Part shown: in pieces, positions 34,552 to 44,597 of the stretch
Numbering within the stretch: the first letter of the stretch is position 1
Layout of the letters: every line of letters starts with the position of its first letter
Assembly: GCA_024704765.1 (NCBI GenBank)
Contig: JAKMXF010000077.1
Span: forward strand, 708,516-772,515
DNA length: 64,000 nucleotides
From: Oopsacas minuta
Taxonomy: Eukaryota; Porifera; Hexactinellida; Lyssacinosida; Leucopsacidae
Direction: 5' to 3'
Translations under genes and position numbers: made by a program
The notes under the pieces: model-generated
What the model was told of the DNA's origin: nothing
The model's input: only the letters and a program-made list of their open reading frames with translations
Database searches by the model: none

Positions 34552-34700
34552 AACCGTTTACGCGAAGGTTTTAGGGTCGTTACCTAAAGGAACACAATAA
34601 GTCCACTACTTCGTTCTAACCAATTCCAGCACCTAAATCGGGATTTTAGCACCTTTTTCATCATAAAATGACACATTCTCCTGGTAGTATTCGGTTAAGT
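34552..34700 (+). repeat. R150 dispersed repeat, copy 3
   Basis: Starts AACCGTTTACGCGAAGG and ends CTGGTAGTATTCGGTTAA. Immediately followed by another unit of the 140-bp tandem repeat (34706-34880). Confidence 0.75.
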
Positions 34701-34880
34701 TCATTTCAAATGTATTGATTTGAAAATTTTGATTTATAATAAACAAACTGGTTAAATTTTAATATAATCTTATAGACTTGCACTTAATGGCTACAATAGG
34801 GTAGCCAAATCCTCTGAATCCGAGTTTCGCACTCTCAAGTTCTTCATATGTAAATTATTGTTGTTTTTATTAATCAAATC

Positions 34881-35395
34881 ACTTATATATGGCTCAGCTA
34901 TACATATTCCAGTTTTGGTGTATTTGCTTTTCTATCATCGAGGAAAAGTCATTTTTCGGAATAATGATGTCACTCTTTTAGATGAGGTTATGCGGTGTCT
35001 ATGTATTACAAAAACAATACTATACCACAGCGATCTTCAAATTGGGGTACGCCAGCTCTCTTTGAGACGAGTCGGTAAAGTATGTACATAATATCTCAGC
35101 ACCCAGTAAAAAGATTTTATTCAACCATAATTGTTTCTGACTAAAAATACATTAGGTAAGCATTGTTATTGCCTTCGTTATTTACACTCCTGATCCCTGA
35201 AGCTACACTTGTCGCAAAATAATTATTTTACTGACCAATCTTTTACTTCTTTCTGTACTTAACAGATTCGAGTCTATGTTCTATTAATTCGCCGAATTCA
35301 TGTAGATAAGTGCTACCTCCTATAATTGTGTTTTCTTTTAATTTGTTTTATTAGCATGAATGAATTTCAGATAGATATAGGATGTTGTTCTCAAG
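34881..35395. other. non-coding, nothing recognised
   Basis: One 77-codon frame (34858-35091) with no recognisable content. The left terminus of the hAT element to the right should lie in or before this stretch, but I could not find it. Confidence 0.35.
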
Positions 35396-37230
35396 ATGGT
35401 GCGGTTTTACAAGGTGAATCAAGTAGTGGAAGTTCATATTCGGAATCTCCTAGGAGTAATAAGAGTAACTAAACGGACTAAAACAGAAGTAAAAACAAAA
35501 AGAAGACAATACGATGAATCATATATTAGATTTGGATTTGTTTCTACCAACAGTGATCTTGCACTATCGCCATGCGTGATTCGCACCCAACTTTGTCAAA
35601 AAATAGTATGAAGGTATCTCTCTTACGGAGACATTTTGTCATAAACACAAGAAATTACAAAATAAACCATAGAAATTTTCAAACGAAAGGCAAGTGAAAC
35701 TATTAAGTAAAGAAGGATTATAAGTCATTTTTACAGTTAAATAAGATAGCACAAAAACATCATATGAATTAGCATTTTTGACAGCTAGAGCTAAGAGGGA
35801 CTATTCAATCACAAAGATTTAATAATTCAGGTGCTTTGATAATAGCTGAAAACATGCTAGGTGCTGCAGCTGTCAATGCAATCAAGTCAATACCATTTTC
35901 TGATACAACGATGGCTCGCAGAATTGAAGAAAATGGTGTGTGATGTCTCAAAACAAGTTATAGAGAAGATTAAACAAGATAAACGTTTTGGACTACAACT
36001 TGATGAATCCACTGATATCTCAAACCAAGTTCAATTACTGATGCATGTGCGTACTATGGTGAAGCTACTAATGATCAAATATTGGCATGTAAAAGTTTAC
36101 TTGGAAAAACTACCGGAGAAAAATATTTGAAGTACTCGATGGTCACATAAGAGCTGAATGAGATTACAAATGGAAATGGTGCACCAGTATATCTTCAGAT
36201 GCCGCTGTATCTATTACAGGACTCACAAATGGTCTTATTGCTCGCCTTAAGTCAGTAAATCCAAATTTACAATGGCAACATTGCATGATTCACAAACAAA
36301 CTTTGGCAACTAAGAAAATGAGCCCAGAATTACACATAGTATCGGATGATGCTGTTAAAATTGTCAATTCTATCAAATCAAGAGCATTGAATTAACGTCT
36401 ATGTAAATAATGTGTGAAGAAATGGGGCAAACCACACGCAATTATTGTTGTATACTGAGGTCAGGTGCTTATCGAAAGGACGAGTCTTGACAAGACTTTT
36501 TGAAATGAGACACGAAATATGTACTTTTCTCTCAGATATGAAATCTGCTTTGAAAGTTCATTTTTTGGACGAAGTTTGGGATTGTCAATTAGTCTATCTT
36601 GCAGACGTATTCAGTAAATACACGAGCTAAAATCTTCAGTTATAAGAATTTGATATTAATATTTTCAGACACATGACAAAGTGAAAGGCTTTACAAGAAA
36701 GTATTGTTCTGGGTTAGTCAAGTTGAAAAAAGAGATATCACCACTTTTGATTCGCTCATCAATCTTATCATTGAAAATGAAGTAGTTATCACAGGGAGAG
36801 TGATGGTAATAACTAGCAATCACTCAACAATACTTGCAAAACTTTTCTGAAGTATTTTCCTAAAATAGATCTAAAAGATTTGAGGAAAACTTGGATTACT
36901 AATCCTTTTGCAACTTAGTCAATTTCTGAAGCGAATCTTAGCAATAAACTAAAAGAAATTTACTTGAATTATCTGTTGACAGCTCCCATGAGATCTATTT
37001 TACACAACATGCTTTGTGCCAGTTTTGGAAATTTGCTAGCCTTGAATACAAAAATATTAGTAATGTTGCAATTACTCAATTACTTCCTTTTCACTTAACA
37101 TACTTATGCGAACAAGGTTTCTCAGCCCTCACTACAATTAAACCAAAACTCAGAAATCGCCTGGATCCAGAACCATCTCTGATCCTAGCATTGACTAATG
37201 TTAGGCCCAGAATTAGTCAATTTTAGAGCT
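35396..37230 (+). pseudogene. hAT transposase, ZBED5/FAM200-like
   Basis: A full-length but broken hAT transposase. Near 35500 is the N-terminal RRQYDESYIRFGFVSTNSD block, then a CVI-type BED zinc finger remnant. Near 35880 is KSIPFSDTTMARRIEE. At 35990 is FGLQLDESTDISNQVQLLMH, carrying the catalytic Asp of the DESTD motif. At 36190-36340 are SSDAAVSITGLTNGLIARLK and HCMIHKQTLATKKMSPELH. At 36450 is LLYTEVRCLSKGRVLTRLFE. The C-terminal dimerisation region at 37014-37226 has LPFHLTYLCEQGFSALTTIK and KLRNRLDPEPSL. At least six frameshifts or stops. The order matches the ZBED5/FAM200 branch that was domesticated in vertebrates; here it is a dead transposon. Confidence 0.88.
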
Positions 37231-37418
37231 TTATCTTCACCATTCATCCAATTAGGTTCAAGAATACCTTTAGACTTTAGAGTAGATATCTATTCAGAAG
37301 AATTGAATATGAAATACCATCATCCATATTATTCACTTGAATATTACTTAAGAATATATAAAACTCTACGTAAAAATAGATATTGGGTTCTTGGGAGTAC
37401 GCGTAAAGATAAAAATAG

Positions 37419-37456
37419 CTAGGGGGGACGCTGAGAAAAAGGTTTGAAGACCACTG
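37419..37456. repeat. right hAT TIR
   Basis: The inverse reads CAGTGGTCTTCAAACCTTTT, then TCTCAGCGTCCCCCC. This is the CAGTGGTCTTCAAAC terminus typical of the hAT branch whose transposase lies just upstream. The next 8 bp, CTATATTT, should be the duplication. Confidence 0.75.
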
Positions 37457-38379
37457 CTATATTTTATATAGCTCTGCATTATATAAGGAATCTCTATTTT
37501 GATCTTAAGTAAACAAATAGTTGAAATTTGGCTATTTGCGTAAACACTAGTCGTGTAGTGCGTACAAGCTAAGCTACTCGTATCCTTAAAAATTCTATTG
37601 TTTTTGAACTGTTTATTTCTACTTTTGCAAAAAATGTTTTACTCCTTTCAGAGCTCTAGCCACACATGGGCGCCGAAGACCAATGGGCGGTATGGGCCTG
37701 CCCCCTCCTGTTCCCTTATATTTACTGTATATTGTAGTGTAACGATATATGTCACCAGTGTAAGTCTAATTATATATACAATATTTCTGTTTTAACAAAT
37801 CAGATTTCCATTTGTATTGCTAAGAGACATGTATACAAAAACCAGAACTCAATCGGTATAAAGTAGACTAAAATCGGATTCTTCTTCGATAAGGAGCCTG
37901 GAGACAGGTATCTCCAGCAGTAGTACAGACCAACTATTCTTTACGATGATAGCGAATTCTCAGACTTCACCTACCCGCCATCTGTGTAACAAGATAAATC
38001 GAATATTGTTGGTAGTGGTCTAATTATTTTATGCATAATGACTTGTACTTTGGACCGTATCCAAAAAGCACAGAAAATCGCCCTTTCCAGCACATTTAGA
38101 AGTCTGTATTCTAATAGCTTCGCTTCAACCCTACACTGACTCATCCACGTTCGGTTGGAGCTGCTGGGGACTCGAGAAGAATAAGTTGTTTCCAACATAT
38201 ATGTGGCAAAAATGAGCCTCCAATAAACAAAGGTTGCTCGGAGCAGGCTAAAATTATTACAGAAAGGGTGTTGGCGACTTGAGGGCCCATAACAAGAACA
38301 AGTTGTACCAACAGAGAGCTGATTATTTGCTCTAGCCGTAACTGCAGATTCGGCAGCAAAACTCGTCGCCTCAAATATT
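37457..38379. other. non-coding; worn tandem unit at 37490-37600
   Basis: Apart from one degraded unit of the 140-bp repeat, I see only frames that look like chance. The 38040-38380 part may be the beginning of the ZMYM-type hAT relic, but it is too decayed to align. Confidence 0.35.
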
Positions 38380-38720
38380 TATATAGAGCGTCTGAAGAAC
38401 AGGGAAGTCCTAGAGGTCATTTTTGATGCGCTTCAATGGCTGGGTGAAAATGGTTTGGCAATAAGAGACCACAAGCATGAAAAAGAAACTTCAAGTCTCT
38501 CCTTTCTTTAATCGGAAAGTACTACCCTGATCTCAGGAACCACATCGCAAGCGAGCAAAGAATGAAACACGTTAGGTGCGAGATTCGAAATGAGATTCTG
38601 GAGTCTCACGCTAACGGGGCTCCAAGAATGTTGGTTCATGAGGTTCATACTGCAAAATTATTTTCTATCATCGCATACGAAGTGAGTGATAAAGGATGGA
38701 TAGCAGCCCCTTATCTGGCT
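38380..38720 (+). pseudogene. ZMYM/TTF-type hAT transposase fragment
   Basis: Read across frames: RLKNREVLEVIFDALQWLGE, NGLAIRDHKHEKE, LSLIGKYYPDLRNHIASE, EIRNEILESHANGAPRMLVH and AKLFSIIAYEVSDKG. This is the conserved stretch before and around the first catalytic Asp of the ZMYM6/P52rIPK-like hAT group. The expected DExxD is YEVSD here. Only about 110 residues remain, with several breaks. No TIRs found. Confidence 0.75.
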
Positions 38721-39339
38721 GAGATTGTTTAATAAAAACTATACGACACAGGAAAGGTGCATGACATTCTGCCAGCTTGACACAGCAAACACAAAAAGCC
38801 TCTACATGATGATCAAGGCGAGGTTGCTCGCGTACGGTCTTACATATCAACATGTATTACAAGGACATGGGAATCGGGTATATACTATAAATCGGCAATA
38901 GTGAGTTTTGTTATATCATTGATGTTTTCTACTTATAAATGCATATTGACAAATTATCACCATCCATGGTCACTGCTGTAACTAAAATCCTGCCTACTTT
39001 ATCGTGACAATTTTTTAATATGTTATACAAAAACATCTTTACATCATTAGCTACCTTAACTTTGAAATCAAAGATGCAATATTGGACGTTCTACAGCTCA
39101 TCAAAGATCGGGCCATATTCTCCAAATAATGCTTATTGAGCAAAGAAAATAAGACATGATATTCTACATATCCGTGATACATTTACTTCGGTATAAAAGC
39201 GTTAGTGCAATACGAAACCATCCTGCATAGTAATATAATATTAAGCGTATACTACTATATCCTAGGCCAAAAATTCGAGGTATATAGTACGGCTTATATA
39301 GAGAATGCTATGGTTCAGCAAGTGCATTTCTTATTCTGA
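38721..39339. other. non-coding, nothing recognised
   Basis: May contain further hAT debris at 38720-38880 but no confident match. Confidence 0.35.
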
Positions 39340-39860
39340 TATGGCACTGTAACGTCCGGTAATTTTAGTAGCCCATGCCCTCGTGCGATAAAAATTCCAA
39401 GCTCCTACAGTCAAAACTGAAGTTGTATAATTTTTTGTTAATTCATCATCACCAAATTGGGCTGAAATTTGCATATTATAGTAATATAATTTATAGCTGA
39501 ACAATTTACGCATCATATGTTCATAAATATCGCTCCTAGTTGAAAGGATATTGCAAATTCAGTGTTATGATGACGTAATAAAACCCAAATATGGAATTGA
39601 CCATATTTGGGTTTGACTACGCCTTTTTGCTAAAATTAGGGTCGGGAGTGTTTTTGAACTTTGAAATTGTCATTTTTGAATTGGGCGCCCAAAGATTGTT
39701 TTAGATACCAAATTTAGTGACTATAAATACAGAATAGACCATATTTTCAGTCACGCAATGTTCAACTTATGCATTTTTGACTGTGGTTTGGCTTTATCAC
39801 GTCCGGTATTCTAGTAGTCCGTGAAAATATTAACGATTCTTGATTTTTCACTTGATTGCG
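39340..39860. repeat. compound inverted/direct repeat around a perfect hairpin
   Basis: The centre (39581-39614) is a perfect 14-bp-arm, 6-nt-loop hairpin, AAACCCAAATATGG / CCATATTTGGGTTT. Further out, ACAGTCAAAA..AAGTTG at about 39408-39428 is inverted at about 39757-39787, symmetric about the same centre. Outermost, ACGTCCGGTA.TT.TAGTAG.CC at 39352 and 39806 is a direct, not inverted, repeat. This looks like a decayed foldback element. Confidence 0.6.
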
Positions 39861-40609
39861 ATTGTGTACTTCTGCTTCCTCTCACTCGTTGACTTACTGT
39901 AGGATGTAATCTGCTTAAAATCCACTCAATATAAGTTGGGGTTACTGCGGAACTATTGGACCCCCAACTGGGTGGTGGTTAAATTTTCGATTTTGGCTAT
40001 GAGGCACCTGATACTTCGATATTCTGACATGCTCGGGCTTTAACCTAAAATACAGGCCGAAATTCCCAATCTAGCAGGTTCAGATTCATTGAATGAATGT
40101 GTAAAGGCAGACAATGTTTGGAAAAATTTCGGAGCAAAATACAAAGGTTTCGATACTATTCGAGGCCAAATTTTATCGTTCAGTCGATGCTGTCTTTTGT
40201 GCTTTGGTGCTGAAATACGGAAAGTATAATCATACGAGAATTCGTAAGTCTACCTTCATTGACTCATTTGCTAAACATGACATTATAATGCATTTTATTC
40301 TTCTAATTGAAACCTTGGATTTTGAATATTTGGTAAATTATGAAAATATAGCTATGAAAATTTGACCCCTTTTAGAACCTCATACAGTTAGAATCGCTAA
40401 TTGAACCCTCTTATTATCAATATTCTTTAATTATGTAACAAGCCACGGTCACCAATAGAATCATTGTCATAGGATAAATAATGCATTAAATTCCATTTAA
40501 AGCTAGACTCTAAGTAAAAAAAGCAGCACCACGATTATATCAAAAAATAACGAATAAGCACTTGGATCCAATCGAATAATAATTGATATTGATGGACTAA
40601 TAGCCTTAA
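39861..40609. other. non-coding; unrecognised ORF 40114-40365
   Basis: An 83-codon plus-strand frame without known similarity. Otherwise AT-rich. Confidence 0.35.
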
Positions 40610-40628
40610 GGGGGGCATTTTGCCCCCC
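40610..40628. repeat. GC hairpin GGGGGGCA-ttt-TGCCCCCC
   Basis: Eight perfectly paired, almost all G/C, bases around a 3-nt loop in very AT-rich surroundings. It sits about 135 bp downstream (in gene direction) of the Ig exon donor. Confidence 0.8.
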
Positions 40629-40763
40629 TCAAATCATCTAGAAAAACCCTGCCAACAGAAATACAAATTTACAATATAATAATATAGGTTGGTGGCTGCA
40701 TAGTAGTAAGGCAAGATATAAGAATAAGATGAGAATGAATAAAAAGTGAAACCTTATACTAAC

Positions 40764-41132
40764 CTGGAAATCGGGAAAAAATGGGAATATATATATTGAT
40801 AAGATTACCGTTCTGATTAGGGGCAATACACTCATAAATAGCTTCGAAATTTGGAGTTTGAAAGTAAACACCTAAATTAATGCCCAAAAGTGTGCCATTG
40901 GCTGAGGAAAATGAGGCAATTGGGCCAAGAAATGGGAAATCTGAAAAAGAACCCATTGGAAGAGGCACTTCATAATTATCATCAGATGAGTACCATGCGG
41001 TCTGAGTAGAGGAAAGAGAACTACTAGCACAGCTGAGAATAGAATCGCTGTAAAATGGTCCGATAATTTCGGAAAAATTACCTAACATCTGATAAAATCC
41101 AAATTGTTTAGAATATAAAAAAACGCCAACAC
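40764..41132 (-). CDS. Ig-like domain exon (phase 1-1), longest
   Basis: A 369-nt exon (123 codons) on the minus strand. Acceptor CCTTTCATTTTGTAG ends at 41133 and donor CCAG|GTTAGT follows 40764. Both splits are phase 1, so the exon can be joined in frame to the other two Ig exons here. Landmarks: SDSILSCASS with the first Cys, TAWYSSDD with the core Trp, and EAIYECIAP with the second Cys. There is a long insert between Trp and the second Cys, consistent with a V-type domain. There is no signal peptide or membrane helix. Extracellular recognition or adhesion is the usual role of such domains; the specific gene is not identified. It is the most upstream of the three exons in gene direction, with about 28 kb of transposon-rich sequence before the next. 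Confidence 0.75.
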
Positions 41133-41997
41133 CTACAAAATGAAAGGGATAACACAAAACATAAATTAATTTGGAAGAATTACAACCAGACAGTAAGACA
41201 AAGCAATATTTACTAGACGTATCTCATAGGATCAATAATATAGTGGCAAAATTATAGTGTACAAAGATAAAAAACCAACGATATTTTATACAATTAAAAA
41301 TAACACCGGTCGTGACTATTGACAGGTAGTAATGTTAGATCTTGCCATCCATGGCAGTGAAATATTCAAAACAAATCATAAATAATGTCGAATAATTGAA
41401 TTGTTAAACACGAAAAATCACAATCCATAACGATACATATAGAGCACAGTATGTTACTAGGGTGCATTAGGCTCAAATTCTTACCTTCAATTTATACAAT
41501 TTTGAATTATGATTTAGATTCTAGATATATTCAATGAGCAATATGTGAAGTATCAGATGAAATAGTTAAGGGTATGAGAAGTCTGTATATACAATATAAT
41601 GGCAATCCTGATTTTACATTAATTCCGAGTTATAAGTGGATTTTGGCAAAACATATGCTATCCATGGAATGTGCTATAAACTTGTTAACTTTATCATGAG
41701 AAAATTCTATATTTTGTATAGAAATATTTTAGAACATTTCCTATATCCATATTCTAATCAAAATATCAATATTAAACATTACATTGTTTGTTCAGATGAA
41801 CCATTTTTTGCGTTCCTATTCGCAAACAGTGTACAAAATTCATCTTTGTTCTGCATAAAATTCAGTATTCTTGCTATAAAAAGTGGATGCTGGGACAATT
41901 TTGTATATTTCACAATATATTGAAGCATTGCACATTTAGCAATTTCCAAATGTATAATGTTTAAATTAAATCCTAATTACTTAAATAATATAATACA
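41133..41997. other. intron-like, unrecognised ORF 41636-41923
   Basis: A 95-codon plus-strand frame rich in Phe, Ile and Tyr that I do not recognise. Otherwise AT-rich. Confidence 0.35.
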
Positions 41998-42155
41998 CAG
42001 TAAACCTCCATTAAAGAACACCTCCGATTATGAACACACCCGCTTAGGGGACACTATTATAAATCCCGATTTTATCCTATGCTTTAACATTGCCTGCCAC
42101 CCATTAAGGAACACCTCCCTATGGTGAACAAGGAACACTCTTTTTGTCTCAAATA
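41998..42155. mobile_element. pogo/Tigger-like end fragment
   Basis: Starts CAGTAAACCTCCATTAAAGA and repeats AAGAACACCTCC-like words three times in 150 bp, as pogo-family ends do. The other end was not found and the flanking TA is lost. Confidence 0.45.
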
Positions 42156-42739
42156 TCACTTAGCATTAATATGGACCTTGCATAGAATATCTCGATTTTT
42201 GTGGTCAATCAAATGTAGGACATCATTGCTGTATTCTAGGTTAATACATCCATTAGATAAATGACAGAAGCTATTTCAGTGATCTGTTGAATTTATGATG
42301 CATACTATTGTTCATTTACATGCTTTCCGAGCAAAGTGAGTGCGTTGAATTTGAATACATTATCCATTTTCTTCAGCAACGAAGAGATTAAGAAGATATT
42401 ACGGATACAATAGTGTGAAAAGTTTGTAGAAATTTCTCTGGTCATAAGCCATATTGGTGGCAGCAAAATTTGTTTCCACTGATTTCAACCTTGAATATTT
42501 AGTATGTATCCTTGCCAAGTAATATAAACATTATATTAAAGTACAAATGCAGCTTCATTTCGCAACATAATAAATTTTGTCAAATTCCATTTTCATATCT
42601 ATGTTTCTATGGTACAATGTAATGTAATTACATGGTCATTTTACACCAATAGAAGGTAATAAGTATTTCTATATACTACATATTAAGAAGTAGCAAATAA
42701 GTTCATTAAAATGATTACCTATTGAACCTCCTTTTAACA

Positions 42740-43900
42740 AGATGGGTGAAGCAACAATATTATCCGAAAGCCGAAAACACGTCTTGACTTGGCTATCAAA
42801 TTGAAGGCTCACAACTATGACATCAATCAAGCAGCAGATGAAATGGTGGGTTTACCAAATCTCGAGGAAGACAAGAGACATTCTGTATAATCTCTAATGT
42901 CTAAAATATAATTTAATGTCAGAAAGAGTAGGAAATCTAGTGAGAGCTTAGATAGTGAGTGGTGGAGGCAAGTATTCCATGGATCCCTGTTAAACCTAAG
43001 AGCACGCAATAATTTCTTTCTGTATCAGGCTGTGATGTAGAAAGCGGTGTTGTATTGGTTCCAAATGTAGAGAGAAGAACATCAATTGATAATATTCAAG
43101 TTCGTTCTAAAAGGATCAGGCTTGATCAGACTGGAATACTTACTTCCATCCGTCAGTTATTACAACATGAGAATATTTCTGTTATTCGCTACATTACTCT
43201 CCTCTTGTATATTGTAGCTATAGAACAAATTGGTTTTAAAGGCATCGTTATAGAATTGAGCAAGTTACTAAACCCGGAAATTGTTTCACTTAATGAGAAT
43301 GGTTTTGATCACCTAAATGACAATGTTAAAGTAGAAGTTAAAGCTTCAATGTTTGACAGTAAAACCTTAGCAACAATGATAGGTAAAGGAAGAGCGCCAT
43401 GTATTGTCTGCAAAGCGACCCGAAGTGATACAAATGTTTTTAGAGATGCTCTAACACAGATTCACAGGAATATATCTGAACTACCCAGGGTTGCTAATAG
43501 TGGTGAAGTTGTCGATGTAGACAGATTTCGTGTTAAGTCAAGAAATCTATTTACCAATCTCACAAACCATTCACTGGCTAACTATTAGCAATACACTCCA
43601 CAAATTTTTGGCTCATCCCCCATCAGTTTATTGAGAGAAATGATAGGGTAGGAGTGTGAGTCTTTCTGAAGATGGGCTAGAACAAGGACATAAGTTGATC
43701 CAAGCGTTCTTACCACATTTGAGAAGGAAATCAGATTTTCTAAGAGGATTAAGTGATGTTGCAATGAGGCTCTACATCTATGGTTTTCCAATTCTGAATA
43801 AATATTCAGAAAGATCATCATTTGTCCAAATGTGGTCAAGTAGACCATCAAAAGAATTGTGTAAAAAACAGGCAAACAGTTAGCGTGACAAACAATATTG
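42740..43900 (+). pseudogene. family C, RAG1-like transposase relic
   Basis: The main piece 43055-43588 (177 codons) has an Ile/Leu-rich segment (IRYITLLLYIVAIEQ), then LNENGFDHLNDNVKVEVKAS, MFDSKTLATMIGKGRAP and CIVCKATRSDTNVFRDAL with a CxxC pair. It ends FRVKSRNLFTNLTNHSLANY. After a stop, 43656-43883 carries GVSLSEDGLEQGHKLIQAF, HLRRKSDFLRGLSDVAMRL and a PIL tail. The upstream 42740-43020 is degraded. The order basic/acidic core, CxxC, then SE..E.GxK..R....RK.. is that of RAG1 and its transposon relatives, where the SEGNE motif holds a catalytic Glu. I know similar unnamed proteins from arthropods and cnidarians. Membership is inference. No TIRs were identified, and the protein is truncated and frameshifted. 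Confidence 0.6.
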
Positions 43901-44597
43901 ATGATGAAGATTCCCTTTTCAAAATTCCATAGATGAAATCTCCTTGTATTTAACATTAATTCATCAATAAGATACTCGTATGTTAATTATTCTTCAGTTA
44001 ACATAATAAAATCACATATTCAATTTTCTCCGATTAAAAACTAAGTTAGGTGAATATCTAGATTTCTGTATTACTGTATCTGGTAATTAAGATTACGTCA
44101 TATATTGAAAAACTGATGTGATATAACAAAATTTAATCAACAAACGAACCGCAATAGTCGACATACTATACAGTAATAATGTATTGTATAAGCCTACATC
44201 TAAAATTGAACGCGTAAAATCCTAATATTAGTAATTCGCAATAATAGCCCACTATGATACAGTAGAGAAATTGTATATTAAATTTAGAAGTATAATAAGC
44301 AATAACAGGAATATGCATATATGGTAATTAGCATAAATAGAAAATTCAACTTCGGTTTCAATTCAAATATATATCCATTAACAATCAATTTCAATAAAAT
44401 TCCTGGGCAACAACGTGATAAGGAGTGTTTCAGTAAAATATTGAAATGGTGCTCGAAGACTTATACATTGGCCTTCAGCGAATTAACAGAGTTCCAAATT
44501 CTAATAAGAACAGCATTCTTCCATATTCAAGTATTGCACACCGATAAAATTTTGATAATTTATTCATATTTAGATCCATATTAAGTCTAGTTTACCC
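43901..44597. other. non-coding, nothing recognised
   Basis: The 87-codon frame 44321-44584 abuts the P-element end but lies outside it and matches nothing. Confidence 0.35.

Noticed and set aside
33838-34700. R150 pair as LTRs of a small retrotransposon
   Set aside because: The repeats do not start TG or end CA, no primer-binding site or polypurine tract is visible, and the 49-kb pair suggests tandem structure.
44321-44584. 87-codon ORF next to the P-type element as part of its gene
   Set aside because: It ends 14 bp before the TIR and lies outside the element.
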